64,000 bases of DNA from CAVYGM01 sp963768025. GTDB taxonomy: Bacteria > Bacteroidota > Bacteroidia > Cytophagales > Spirosomataceae. Below are positions 19,002 to 27,542 of the stretch, one piece after another. Made by a program: the position numbers and the translations under genes. Each line of letters opens with the position of its first letter. Position 1 is the stretch's first letter. The DNA lies in assembly GCA_963768025.1 (NCBI GenBank), contig CAVYGM010000010.1, positions 384,009-448,008 of the forward strand, read 5' to 3'. The notes beneath the pieces are model-generated. The model worked only from the letters and a program-made list of their open reading frames with translations, was not told the DNA's origin and ran no database searches.

Positions 19002-20210
19002 TTATGTATCAGGCTGTATCAACGGGAGCGTGATGATAAACGTGCTTCCAGTGTTCGGATTGGATTTGGCAGATATGGAACCGTAGTGGTTCGATACAAT
19101 TTGTTTGCAGAGAGCCAACCCCAGTCCCATGCCTTTCGACTCGGGCTTTAATTTATTAAAAAGGCCTATAATATAGGTGCTATACCGATTGTCGAAACCG
19201 GTGCCATTGTCGGTCATCTCCAGCCTCAAATGGTCGGTGTAGTGGTATTTGTGTTCACTGAACTGATAGCTGTTCTCCTCCAGAATATCAGGGTGAATAC
19301 GTATATACAAGGAAGTATGTTCTTTGCGATTCTGGATGGCATTTTTTATCAGTTCTGCGAAAAGAAGCTGTATTTGCGAGGCGCGGCCTTCGACGGCTGG
19401 CATCCTGCCCAATTCCAGCTCAAAATCGTAAAAACTAGTTGCCTGACTAGCATCGTTTTTCGCTTCTTCAATCAACGCCTGCAGATTCAGCGAAGTTGGT
19501 TGTTCCTCGTTAGATTCCACGCCCACGAATTGTTGCAGGCAGTTGGTAAGAGACCGTAGCCGTACCACCGACTCCTGAATTTTCCCGAGTAGAGTAGGGA
19601 GTTCGGGGGTACCTTCCGGGGCTGTGTTGAGAGCCATATCACAAAAAAAACCGATTTTACGAATAGGTTCCTGCAAATCATGCGATAGCACCTTATTCAA
19701 CTGCACATACTCCTGGCTACGCTGGATGAGTTGTGAGATCTGTCGGTCCAGTTTTTGTTGTTGAAATTCCTGGTCGTGTTTGAGCCGGTTCAACTCCGCG
19801 TTGTCTTCCAGCGTTTTTTGGAGCACCTTTTTAGATTTCAGAATCTCGCTCTCATACTTTTGCCGCTCCCATACCGTAATACAAATGCATAAATTGATCG
19901 CGTTGTCGCCCGAGGTATCCCGGGTACCATTGATCATGACAGGCACGCTCTCTCCCGTCCGGGAGCGTAAGGTCATAAATATTTCGCTGACCTTCCCATT
20001 CAACCGGAGCAAAGGAAAAAAATGAGTTTGATAAAAAAGCCGGCTGGAGATTGTCAGGATACGGTCCAGTTTCTGTTGAATAAGCTCTTCTGCTTCATAC
20101 CCGACGGCTTCGCACAGAAACGAATTAACGTACTCAATTGTACCTTCATCATCAAACAATAAACATGCGCAGGGCATAGTCTGGACAATGTAACGGGCAT
20201 TGTAGGACAC
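19002..20210 (-). CDS. PAS-domain histidine kinase, partner of the RsbQ-like hydrolase
   Basis: A 402-residue soluble kinase. Residues 1-115 form a PAS domain (CACLLFDDEGTIEYVNSFLC), residues ~115-170 a coiled coil, then an H-box with His177 (LSHDLQEPIRK) and an ATPase domain with N box (LFAELIKNAIQN), G1 (MTDNGTGFDN) and G2 (KGMGLGLALC). There are no membrane segments, so the signal is intracellular. Its start is two bases after the stop of the RsbQ-like hydrolase gene, so the two are certainly co-transcribed. In Bacillus the hydrolase RsbQ activates the PAS domain of RsbP. Here the PAS output is a histidine kinase instead of a phosphatase. Confidence 0.92.
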   Translation of the reverse strand: MSYNARYIVQTMPCACLLFDDEGTIEYVNSFLCEAVGYEAEELIQQKLDRILTISSRLFYQTHFFPLLRLNGKVSEIFMTLRSRTGESVPVMINGTRDTSGDNAINLCICITVWERQKYESEILKSKKVLQKTLEDNAELNRLKHDQEFQQQKLDRQISQLIQRSQEYVQLNKVLSHDLQEPIRKIGFFCDMALNTAPEGTPELPTLLGKIQESVVRLRSLTNCLQQFVGVESNEEQPTSLNLQALIEEAKNDASQATSFYDFELELGRMPAVEGRASQIQLLFAELIKNAIQNRKEHTSLYIRIHPDILEENSYQFSEHKYHYTDHLRLEMTDNGTGFDNRYSTYIIGLFNKLKPESKGMGLGLALCKQIVSNHYGSISAKSNPNTGSTFIITLPLIQPDT

Positions 20211-20212
20211 GT

Positions 20213-21040
20213 TCAGTGGGTTGAGATAAGGGAGTCAGATTCCAGGTATTGTTTCATAAACCGGATAGTTTCTTCGGGGGCGCTCATATGCGGGCAGTGC
20301 CCGGTAGCATTCATCAGCACCAAAGTGCTTTCCGTGAGGTGATCCTGGAGGTAGTTTCCCACTTCGTACGGGGCCACCATGTCTTCGGCGCATTGCATGA
20401 TCAGGGAAGGATGACGGACTTTGTTGAGGTCACGACGATTGTCGGACAAAAACGTAACCTCGGCAAATTGCCGCGCAATAACCGGGTCGGTAGAACAGAA
20501 GCTTTCCGTTAGCTCCTGACTTAGTTCGGGGTGGTCGGGATTTTTCATAATGGCCGGAGCGAGGAAGTTGGCCCAGCCGATGTAGTTTTGCTCCATTGTC
20601 ATAAGCAACTCCTCGATATCGGTTCGTTCAAAGCCCCCAACGTAGGAGTTGTCGTTGATATAGCGTGGCGAAGGTCCAATAAAAATCAGCTTTCGGAAGT
20701 AGCTGGGCATCTTTATAGACGCCAGCAAACCCACCATGCAGCTAACCGAATGCCCCACAAAAATGGCATCCTTCAGGTTTAGGGCCTTGCAAATATCCAG
20801 GATATCTTCGGCGTAGCCATTCAGGTTGGCATACCGCTCCGAGTTATACGCGCTGAGGTCAGACTGACCGCTTCCTACGTAGTCGAAGAGGATGATCTTA
20901 TACCCATCTTCAAAAGCCGGCCATATATAGCGCCACATTTGCTGGGCACAACCAAAGCCGTGGGCAAAGATCATGGGAGTAGTGCCTTTTCCCAGTACCC
21001 TGACGTTATTTCGCTTTATTATATCCATACCTAGGTGCAT
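20213..21040 (-). CDS. RsbQ-like alpha/beta hydrolase
   Basis: A 275-residue alpha/beta hydrolase; translation may begin at the internal ATG at 21028 (MDIIKRNNVRVLG), which matches the family start. It has the RsbQ/D14/KAI2 hallmarks: HGFGCAQQMWRYIWPAF, catalytic Ser98 in GHSVS, the acidic residue in CAEDMVAP, and His in GHCPHMSAP. RsbQ of Bacillus subtilis is needed for energy-stress signalling through the PAS protein RsbP and is thought to make or bind a small hydrophobic ligand. The gene is directly upstream of a PAS histidine kinase, two bases apart, matching that partnership. The ligand is unknown. Confidence 0.9.
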   Translation of the reverse strand: MHLGMDIIKRNNVRVLGKGTTPMIFAHGFGCAQQMWRYIWPAFEDGYKIILFDYVGSGQSDLSAYNSERYANLNGYAEDILDICKALNLKDAIFVGHSVSCMVGLLASIKMPSYFRKLIFIGPSPRYINDNSYVGGFERTDIEELLMTMEQNYIGWANFLAPAIMKNPDHPELSQELTESFCSTDPVIARQFAEVTFLSDNRRDLNKVRHPSLIMQCAEDMVAPYEVGNYLQDHLTESTLVLMNATGHCPHMSAPEETIRFMKQYLESDSLISTH

Positions 21041-21489
21041 CCTCGCGGAAAGGAGAGTTAGTGATCCGATGATAAAAAAACAAATATACTAAATAAGACT
21101 GTATGCTTTGGAAAGCAACACTACGCCAGTACGTTGAAATCGCCGATTCTGATTTCGCAAGCACACGACCGAACCAGTTTCGTTTCCTACAAGCTGATTC
21201 CCCGGGAAATAGCGTTTTTTTCGCTTTTATTGTTTCTTTTAGTGTAGAAACAATTTCCCTCCCTCTTTTTACTCAATTCTCCCTCTCTACTTCTACCCGG
21301 CTGCTATCATTAGCTACCCGCCGGGGCTTCGGTGGGAACTTGTGTATGGGTGAGGAGCAACTATTTCGTTTGCTTGGCACAGGCTGCTGGCTGGCCGGAG
21401 GGTGTGGCCAGCCAAATGTACTGGTTCCATGGGTCTTTATGTGCTTGCTATATCGAAATACATTATTTTTACGCATCTAATCGTTCCGC
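21041..21489. other. Intergenic region with one hairpin
   Basis: About 450 bases between divergent genes. Frames of 60-125 codons exist but show no signal, motif or composition typical of a gene. A 9-bp perfect inverted repeat with an 8-base loop (21229-21237 with 21246-21254) is the only structure seen. The promoters of the RsbQ-like and GldA-like genes should lie here; no clear TAnnTTTG box was found. Confidence 0.4.
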
Positions 21490-22197
21490 ATGTCTATTCT
21501 TGTTTCTCAGCTAACCAAACAGTACGGCTCCCAAAAGGCCATAGATTCACTCAGTTTTGAAATCCGGCCGGGTGAAATCGTGGGGTTCCTTGGCCCGAAT
21601 GGAGCCGGAAAATCCACGACCATGAAACTCCTGACCGGCTACCTTACCCCCACGAGCGGGCAGGCGGTGGTGAGTGGGCATGACCTGGCCAAGGCAGCCA
21701 TGGAGGCGCGTCGGTCTACGGGCTACCTGCCCGAGCACAATCCGCTTTACCTGGATATGTACGTACGGGAGTTTCTGGTATTTGTCGGCAAATTGTACGG
21801 CATGAAAGGGAAAGTACTGCACCAACGCATACAGGAGATGGTAGGGCTATGCGGGTTATCCGTAGAGCAGCACAAGAAGATCGGTCAGCTATCCAAAGGA
21901 TACCGGCAGCGGGTGGGCTTGGCTCAAGCCTTGCTGCACGACCCTGCGGTGCTGATTCTCGACGAACCCACCACCGGTCTGGACCCTAATCAACTTACGG
22001 AAATACGGGCTTTGATAAAAGCTACGGCAGCCAACAAAACAGTGCTCTTCTCCACCCACATTATGCAGGAAGTGGAAGCGCTGTGCGATCGGGTAATTAT
22101 CATCAGCAAGGGTCATATCGTGGCCGACAGCCCGTTATCTACGCTACGCAGACAGGATGAGAGTCTGGAAGAAATATTCCGCAAATTGACCTCGTAG
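21490..22197 (+). CDS. GldA-like ABC transporter ATP-binding protein
   Basis: A 235-residue ABC ATPase with Walker A (GPNGAGKSTTMK), signature (LSKGYRQRVGLA), Walker B (AVLILDEPTTGLDP) and H-loop (STHIMQEVE). The YLPEHNPLYLDMYVREFL segment and the C-terminal SLEEIFRKLT resemble GldA, the ATPase of the GldA-GldFG transporter associated with gliding motility in Bacteroidota. It is shorter than Flavobacterium GldA, and no gldF/gldG permease is adjacent, so the partner is unlinked or the function is a different export. A clear terminator follows. Confidence 0.75.
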   Translation: MSILVSQLTKQYGSQKAIDSLSFEIRPGEIVGFLGPNGAGKSTTMKLLTGYLTPTSGQAVVSGHDLAKAAMEARRSTGYLPEHNPLYLDMYVREFLVFVGKLYGMKGKVLHQRIQEMVGLCGLSVEQHKKIGQLSKGYRQRVGLAQALLHDPAVLILDEPTTGLDPNQLTEIRALIKATAANKTVLFSTHIMQEVEALCDRVIIISKGHIVADSPLSTLRRQDESLEEIFRKLTS

Positions 22198-22211
22198 GTA
22201 ACACTCCTAAC

Positions 22212-22244
22212 TTAAAAAGTCCGCCTAGTTGGCGGACTTTTTAA
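22212..22244. terminator. Bidirectional intrinsic terminator between convergent genes
   Basis: A perfect 14-bp stem (22212-22225 with 22231-22244), 5-base loop, with A-run on the left and T-run on the right. It ends the GldA-like gene from the left and the DUF4136 gene from the right. Confidence 0.92.
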
Positions 22245-22279
22245 TAGTATCAAGTACCAGGGAGCTAGAAGTAAAAGTG

Positions 22280-22849
22280 TTAGCGACCGATTTCCTCCGT
22301 ATACCGACGTGGGTCATATCCTTTTGCAAAAAGCGGGTACTGGTCAAAAATACGGCGAACCACATTGCGGTAGTAGTTATTAGGATTATCCTGGCTACTG
22401 AAAAGCCCCGAAGCATACCCGCGCCATACCACCTGGTCGCTCTCCGCGTCAATAAGGGACACAATCAGGGTACCTTTATCAAGGGCATATTTGATAGGCT
22501 CATAACGGAATCCGTCGTTTTCGGTATCCACCCACGTCTTGATCACGGGTTGCATATAGCCCTGATAGCGCAGGTTATCGTAGAATATTCCGTAGTTTAC
22601 CAATAGGGTGGGTTTTTCAGCCGTTAGTTTATAGCCTCGCGCCTGCATTTGGCGACGGATAGATTCGTAGATTTCTGTACATAAATTATTCGTATCCCTC
22701 TCACATTCCAGAAAAGTATAGGTGGAGTAATCCTTAAAGTTGGTTTCGTAGCTGTAATCGTGCTCAACAAATACTTTACGACCAAATGAACAACCTGCCA
22801 CCACAAGAGCGAACAGGACAGCAGACACTAATGAGATAGACTTTACCAT
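22280..22849 (-). CDS. DUF4136 lipoprotein
   Basis: A lipoprotein of about 189 residues. The ATG at 22849 is chosen because it starts the signal MVKSISLVSAVLFALVVAGC; the frame is open upstream to 22918. The mature part has the DUF4136 pattern: D(Y/F)..Y.TY.F near the start, IRRQMQARGYKL, then LLVNYGIFYDN and GTLIVSLIDAESDQVVWRGYA. DUF4136 proteins are envelope lipoproteins of unknown role. It lies downstream of aroB on the same strand with a gap of about 100 bases, so co-transcription is possible. Confidence 0.85.
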   Translation of the reverse strand: MVKSISLVSAVLFALVVAGCSFGRKVFVEHDYSYETNFKDYSTYTFLECERDTNNLCTEIYESIRRQMQARGYKLTAEKPTLLVNYGIFYDNLRYQGYMQPVIKTWVDTENDGFRYEPIKYALDKGTLIVSLIDAESDQVVWRGYASGLFSSQDNPNNYYRNVVRRIFDQYPLFAKGYDPRRYTEEIGR

Positions 22850-22951
22850 ACATTTTCTAACATTTACAGATTGACGAAATGAAACATGAAATATAGACCA
22901 ATTATTCTTAATAATCAATAAATTACCTCAATTAAAAAAATCGTACTGCTG

Positions 22952-23989
22952 TCAAAGACCCAGGTAGTAAGAAATGGCTTTTCGCATCTCAGCCGGAGTC
23001 ACTACTATGTCGTAGGCGCAGCTACCTATGCCATCCAGTAACGAAAACCGTACTTCCTGGCCGCGATTTTTTTTATCTTGCTTAGTGAGGGAGACTATTG
23101 CGTCGGTATCGGAGCGTTGGATACCTGCCTTACCGTATATTGAAAAGACAAACTCCTCAACTTGCTCAAGTGTTTGGCGAGGGATCATTTTTTTTCTGTA
23201 GGCCAGGTAAGCTTCCATCACCATGCCTGCCGCAATGGCCTCTCCGTGGAGCAGGCGCTGCTTCGGCGACTGGGCCAAAAAGTACGTTTCTACGGCATGG
23301 CCGAGCGTATGCCCGAAATTAAGAATTTTACGAATCCCCTTTTCGGTAGGGTCCTGTGCCACAATATTTTTTTTGACGGCCACCGAGTGGGCAATCAAAT
23401 CCGGCCAACTCTGTTCTTCCAGATCCAGGTGTCGAATCTCCTCCCACTTATCGGCATCCGCAATGAGGCAATGCTTGATCACCTCGGCAAATCCTGAGCG
23501 CAGCTCGCGGGAAGGGAGTGTTTCGAGAAAAATAGGGTCAATGAGCACCCGCTTGGGTTGGGTAAAAACCCCCAAGTGGTTTTTGAATCCCTGGAAATCA
23601 ATTCCCAGCTTACCCCCCACGCTGGCATCAACCTGGGAAAGCAGGGTGGTCGGGATTTGGACAAAATCAATACCACGCTTGTATACGGCCGCACAAAATC
23701 CCCCCATGTCACCTATTACCCCCCCGCCTATGTTGAGGGTCACCGCGTGCCGGTCGAGCTCGGCCTTGGTCATGGCGCTCCATATGGTGTCGCAGGTGGC
23801 CATGGTTTTGTGGGACTCGCCGCTGGGGACCGTCACCAACACATGCCGGGGCAACGTACTTTTGAGTAGTTCGTAGCAATGCTTTCGGGTATGCGTATCC
23901 GCTATAACGATGACTTTTGAATAGGTGGTTTTTTGGAGAAATTCCGTAATACTTTCGCGAATGGGAGCTATGCGTACTGAGTCGTCCAT
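22952..23989 (-). CDS. aroB: 3-dehydroquinate synthase
   Basis: A 345-residue enzyme of the shikimate pathway that cyclises DAHP to 3-dehydroquinate using NAD and a divalent metal. Visible signatures are the NAD-binding GGGVIGDMGGF, the segment FVQIPTTLLSQVDASVGGK, the metal-site region ELRSGFAEVIKH, the metal His in LNFGHTLGHAVE, and HGEAIAAGM. Length and start are normal. There are no other aromatic pathway genes nearby. Confidence 0.96.
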   Translation of the reverse strand: MDDSVRIAPIRESITEFLQKTTYSKVIVIADTHTRKHCYELLKSTLPRHVLVTVPSGESHKTMATCDTIWSAMTKAELDRHAVTLNIGGGVIGDMGGFCAAVYKRGIDFVQIPTTLLSQVDASVGGKLGIDFQGFKNHLGVFTQPKRVLIDPIFLETLPSRELRSGFAEVIKHCLIADADKWEEIRHLDLEEQSWPDLIAHSVAVKKNIVAQDPTEKGIRKILNFGHTLGHAVETYFLAQSPKQRLLHGEAIAAGMVMEAYLAYRKKMIPRQTLEQVEEFVFSIYGKAGIQRSDTDAIVSLTKQDKKNRGQEVRFSLLDGIGSCAYDIVVTPAEMRKAISYYLGL

Positions 23990-24173
23990 GGGCTTGAAAA
24001 TGATAACAAAAAGAGAAATAGATAGGGGTCAAAGATACGATGGTTGTCTAAGAGTTACGGAAGCCCGGTATGGTATCTCGGGGATTTTTGCTTATATTTA
24101 GTATTTTATTTCGTACAATTGTTTTTCTTTTTTTGAAAAAACAGGAGTACGATTTGGTAGAGATCTAAGAGGT

Positions 24174-24908
24174 ATGCGAATAAGTGTTGTCATCCCGACC
24201 TATAACGAGGAAGAAAATATTGCCGGGCTTGTGGGGGATCTGTTGCGCTACGGCGGAGACCTGTTGGAGGAGGTTATTGTGGTGGATGCCCCCAGCCGCG
24301 ACCAAACTGCGGCCAAAGCCCGCGAAGCGGGAGCGCGGGTAATTGTATCCGATTGCCCCGGACGGGCCAGCCAAATGAACGCCGGCGCCAGAGTGGCTAG
24401 TGGGGATATACTGTATTTTATCCATGCCGACGTACGCATTCATCCAGATTATACTCAGGACATTCGGCAGGCTTTGGCCGAAGGCTTTACGCTGGGCTGC
24501 TACCGCTACCAATTTGATTCTCCCCGATTGGTACTCAGGATCAACACGTTTTTTCAACGGTTCGACCGTATCTGGAGCCGGGGGGGAGACCAGACGCTTT
24601 TTATATCCAAAGCTGATTTTGTGGCCCTGGGCGGGTTTCGCGAAGACCACCGGGTCATGGAAGATTACGAGTTCATCATTAGGGCCCGTAAGAAACACCG
24701 TTTCAAGGTCATACCCAAGTACATCATTGTGTCGGCCCGTAAGTATGAGTCTAACTCCTATCTGCGGGTAAATATTGCCAACGCCGTGGTGATGTGGATG
24801 TACTTTCGGGGGGTACCTCAGCAAAAACTGATTGATACCTATAAAACCATTATCAAAACCGAGAAGTATGGCATCAAGGCCGAGGATACATCCGGGATAC
24901 TAGGCTGA
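24174..24908 (+). CDS. Arsenosugar-cluster glycosyltransferase (TIGR04283-like GT2)
   Basis: A 244-residue GT2 enzyme. The N-terminus RISVVIPTYNEEENIAGLV, the segment SDCPGRASQMNAGARVASGD, the FIHADVRIHPD metal region and MEDYEFIIRARK match the GT family that co-occurs with the radical SAM enzyme ArsS (TIGR04283, earlier called rSAM/selenodomain-associated). It is expected to transfer a sugar during arsenosugar formation; the actual substrate is unknown. The VOC gene follows 58 bases downstream, and ArsS lies 2.6 kb downstream on the same strand. Confidence 0.85.
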   Translation: MRISVVIPTYNEEENIAGLVGDLLRYGGDLLEEVIVVDAPSRDQTAAKAREAGARVIVSDCPGRASQMNAGARVASGDILYFIHADVRIHPDYTQDIRQALAEGFTLGCYRYQFDSPRLVLRINTFFQRFDRIWSRGGDQTLFISKADFVALGGFREDHRVMEDYEFIIRARKKHRFKVIPKYIIVSARKYESNSYLRVNIANAVVMWMYFRGVPQQKLIDTYKTIIKTEKYGIKAEDTSGILG

Positions 24909-24966
24909 TGAACGGACTTTGGTAATGCGCTCAACCACTTATAAATAACAAAAAGAATTTTATTTC

Positions 24967-26019
24967 ATGAGTAACCCCCTTATTTCAGGAATTCAACAAG
25001 TTGGCGTTGGTGTCACCGATGTTGCCCAGGCCTGGCAGTGGTACCGGCAAGTGATGGGCTTTGATGTACCGGTTTTTGACGACTACGCCGAAGCCAAACT
25101 GATGATTAACTATACCGGAGGCGAAGTGCAGAGCCGTCATGCCCTGATGGCCCTGAACATGGCCGGCGGTGGGGGGCTCGAAATATGGCAGTTTACCAAC
25201 CGTACTCCTCAGGCTTGTGCCTTTCAGCCCGAGCCGGGCGACCTGGGCATTTATGCCATTCGGTTCAAGGCTCCCGACATCCAGGAGGCGTACGCCTGGA
25301 TGCAGAAGGCCAAAGCGCAGGTGGGTCCGCTCAGCGAGTTTCCCGACGGACCCGGCTTTTGGGGCGTGGACCCCTACGGGAATGCGTTCCAGATTACGGA
25401 GGATGCCTCCTGGTTTGGACAAACCGACAAGCCGGTGGGTGGGGTAGCCGGCGTGGTAATCGGCGTGACATCCATTGATAAAGCGTTGCCGTTTTACCAA
25501 AATCTGCTCAATCCCTGCGAAGTGGTCTATGACAAAACGGAAGTGTTCGAAGACATCCCTACGTCGGTTCCCAACCAGCGGTTCAGGAGGGTGGTCGTGC
25601 GCAAAAAAGCCACTCCGCACGGGGCGTTTAGCCGCTTGCTGGGGGGAGTACAGGTAGAACTTTTGCAGTCGCTGGACCGCGAGCCAAATAAATTGTTTGC
25701 GGATCGGTACTGGGGCGACTGCGGGTTCATCCACGTGTGTTTTGATACCCTGGATATGGAAGCTCTCAAAGGTAGGCTTTCGGGCAAGGGCTACCCTTTT
25801 ACGGTGGATAGCGGCGGGTCGTTCGGCATGGAATCGGCGGCGGGTCGGTTTGCCTATGTAGAAGACCCTGATGGTACCCTCATCGAGCTGGTGGAAACCC
25901 ATAAATTACCCATCTTGAAAAAAATTGGCTGGTACCTCAACCTGCAAAAGCGGAAGCACCAGCGGCCCTTACCCAACTGGATGCTGCGCATGATGAGCCT
26001 GAGCCGGGTGAAGGACTGA
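24967..26019 (+). CDS. Two-domain VOC (glyoxalase/dioxygenase fold) protein in the arsenosugar cluster
   Basis: A 350-residue protein with two vicinal-oxygen-chelate domains, residues ~8-150 (IQQVGVGVTDVAQAWQWYRQ ... GPGFWGVDPYGNAFQI) and ~160-310 (VVIGVTSIDKALPFYQNLL ... FAYVEDPDGTLIELVE), plus a basic C-terminal tail. VOC proteins bind metals and catalyse isomerisation, ring cleavage or thiol-arsenical cleavage (ArsI is a VOC C-As lyase). I do not see the ArsI double-Cys motif, so arsenic chemistry is not shown. It sits 58 bases after the arsenosugar glycosyltransferase and is convergent with the acyltransferase gene. Confidence 0.8.
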   Translation: MSNPLISGIQQVGVGVTDVAQAWQWYRQVMGFDVPVFDDYAEAKLMINYTGGEVQSRHALMALNMAGGGGLEIWQFTNRTPQACAFQPEPGDLGIYAIRFKAPDIQEAYAWMQKAKAQVGPLSEFPDGPGFWGVDPYGNAFQITEDASWFGQTDKPVGGVAGVVIGVTSIDKALPFYQNLLNPCEVVYDKTEVFEDIPTSVPNQRFRRVVVRKKATPHGAFSRLLGGVQVELLQSLDREPNKLFADRYWGDCGFIHVCFDTLDMEALKGRLSGKGYPFTVDSGGSFGMESAAGRFAYVEDPDGTLIELVETHKLPILKKIGWYLNLQKRKHQRPLPNWMLRMMSLSRVKD

Positions 26020-26042
26020 TCCAGCTACCACCAAAGGCGGTA

Positions 26043-27026
26043 TCAGTCGCGGTAGCGGTTGCCCAACCAACCCGCAAGCGGAAAGCCCAGAAAAACGGCC
26101 AAGCCGACCGTCCAATTGGTAAATCCGCCCACCACCAGAGCCACTAAGCCGATCAGCACCGGGTAGGTATAAATAAGCAGCCCGAACAGCACAGAATCAT
26201 AGAATACGGTTCCACGGGTGCGTTCGGCTGTTTTTTGCGCATACAGGCGATAGATGGGGCGGTGAATGCCCCGGCCGATTTGCCCCAGCAGATTCAGGAA
26301 TGCATTTCCCTTGGGCCTCGGACACCCCTCAAAGTAGGCTTCGCGCTGCCTTTCGGTCTCACTGGCGCTGGCCTTTTCTGGTATTTCCAGCAGCGTTTGG
26401 CTCATGCGTGTGGTAAGAAGCCCGTTGAATTCCCGAAGCCACTTTTCGTATTCCGAGGCATCAGTCTGGATCTGATCGGGGAGAATCGCCTCGCCAAAAT
26501 GCAGGACTACCCGTTTGTTGGTACCCCGAAAGTGCTCGTAATTCAATCCCGTGGGCACAATAGGCAAGCGATGCAGAGCAGGTTCAGTGCCGTACCAGGC
26601 CTGGTAGGCCATCCGGGCGGTACCTTTGCCCAGCGGCCTGAGCCGCCATTCGTTGACACAAATTCCTTCCGAAAAGATTACCACCGTACCGTTGTTTTTC
26701 ATAATGGAAAAACATTCCTGCACCGTACTGTCAATTTGTTTCAAATTTTCCCGCCCTTCTGATCCTCTGAAAACAGGAATAAGGTTGATGCGCCGAAGCC
26801 ATTTGGCTACTCCCGGCTTTCGGAATACGTCACCACGGGCAAGAGTATGAATGGGCTGCCGCAGCACCGAACCGATCACGAGTGCATCAAAGAATGAGCC
26901 GGAGTGATTGGACGCCAGCAAAACCGGCCCCTGCGTAGGCAGGGAGCTTTTGTTGATAATACAGAGTCTTCTTAAAAATAGCGGGAGGGCTAGTCGAATT
27001 AGAAAACGGGAAAAATAATAGAACAA
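26043..27026 (-). CDS. PlsC-like 1-acylglycerol-3-phosphate acyltransferase
   Basis: A 327-residue membrane acyltransferase. The HX4D catalytic motif is ASNHSGSFFDAL, followed by the FRGSEGRENLKQ region and the glycerol-phosphate-binding FSEGICVNEWRLRPLGKG. Two or three hydrophobic segments at the C-terminus (VLFGLLIYTYPVLIGLVALV and the following GGFTNWTVGLAVFLGFPLAG) anchor it. It probably acylates a lysophospholipid or a related lipid. It lies inside the arsenosugar cluster on the opposite strand, which may be chance or may relate to arsenolipids. The gene overlaps nothing and is convergent with the VOC gene. Confidence 0.88.
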   Translation of the reverse strand: MFYYFSRFLIRLALPLFLRRLCIINKSSLPTQGPVLLASNHSGSFFDALVIGSVLRQPIHTLARGDVFRKPGVAKWLRRINLIPVFRGSEGRENLKQIDSTVQECFSIMKNNGTVVIFSEGICVNEWRLRPLGKGTARMAYQAWYGTEPALHRLPIVPTGLNYEHFRGTNKRVVLHFGEAILPDQIQTDASEYEKWLREFNGLLTTRMSQTLLEIPEKASASETERQREAYFEGCPRPKGNAFLNLLGQIGRGIHRPIYRLYAQKTAERTRGTVFYDSVLFGLLIYTYPVLIGLVALVVGGFTNWTVGLAVFLGFPLAGWLGNRYRD

Positions 27027-27147
27027 GCAGAAAAGTGGTTAATTATGAAACATAAAAACCAAAATAGGGTTTTTTTACGTATGTTAGAAGGGTTTTTGTC
27101 AAAACCACTCCCTTTCACTGTTTTACAAACCTAAGAACTTCTCTTTT

Positions 27148-27480
27148 ATGGAAACATATTATGATCCTAAGGATCTCAAAAAATTTGGACAGATAGGCGA
27201 GTTTCAAAAAAGCCTGGCCGACAAATTCTTCGCCTATTACGGGGAGGTATTTGCGGAAGGAGCCCTGACAGCCCGCGAAAAGTCCTTGATAGCGCTGGCC
27301 GTAGCGCATACGGTACAGTGTCCCTACTGCATCGATGCCTACTCAGTGGATACCCTGGAAAAAGGCTGTACCGAAGAGGAAATGATGGAGGCCGTCCACG
27401 TGGCGGCGGCCATCAGGGGAGGAGCTTCCCTGGTACACGGCGTGCAGATGATGAACAAAGTAAAGGAGCTCTCCATGTAA
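27148..27480 (+). CDS. Arsenosugar-associated peroxidase-like (CMD/AhpD-fold) protein
   Basis: A 110-residue AhpD/carboxymuconolactone-decarboxylase-fold protein with the redox motif VQCPYCIDAY and the downstream EMMEAVHVAAAIRGGASLVHG. A peroxidase-like protein of this type (TIGR04169-like) is a near-constant neighbour of ArsS, and selenocysteine variants are known; here both active-site positions are ordinary cysteines. It precedes arsS by 62 bases on the same strand, so they very likely form an operon. A redox role in arsenosugar formation is an inference from this linkage. Confidence 0.88.
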   Translation: METYYDPKDLKKFGQIGEFQKSLADKFFAYYGEVFAEGALTAREKSLIALAVAHTVQCPYCIDAYSVDTLEKGCTEEEMMEAVHVAAAIRGGASLVHGVQMMNKVKELSM

Positions 27481-27542
27481 GGCACCCTGGTTTTCCAGGG
27501 TCGATTAACATAGTCTAAAATTGAAAATATATTGTAATTAAA

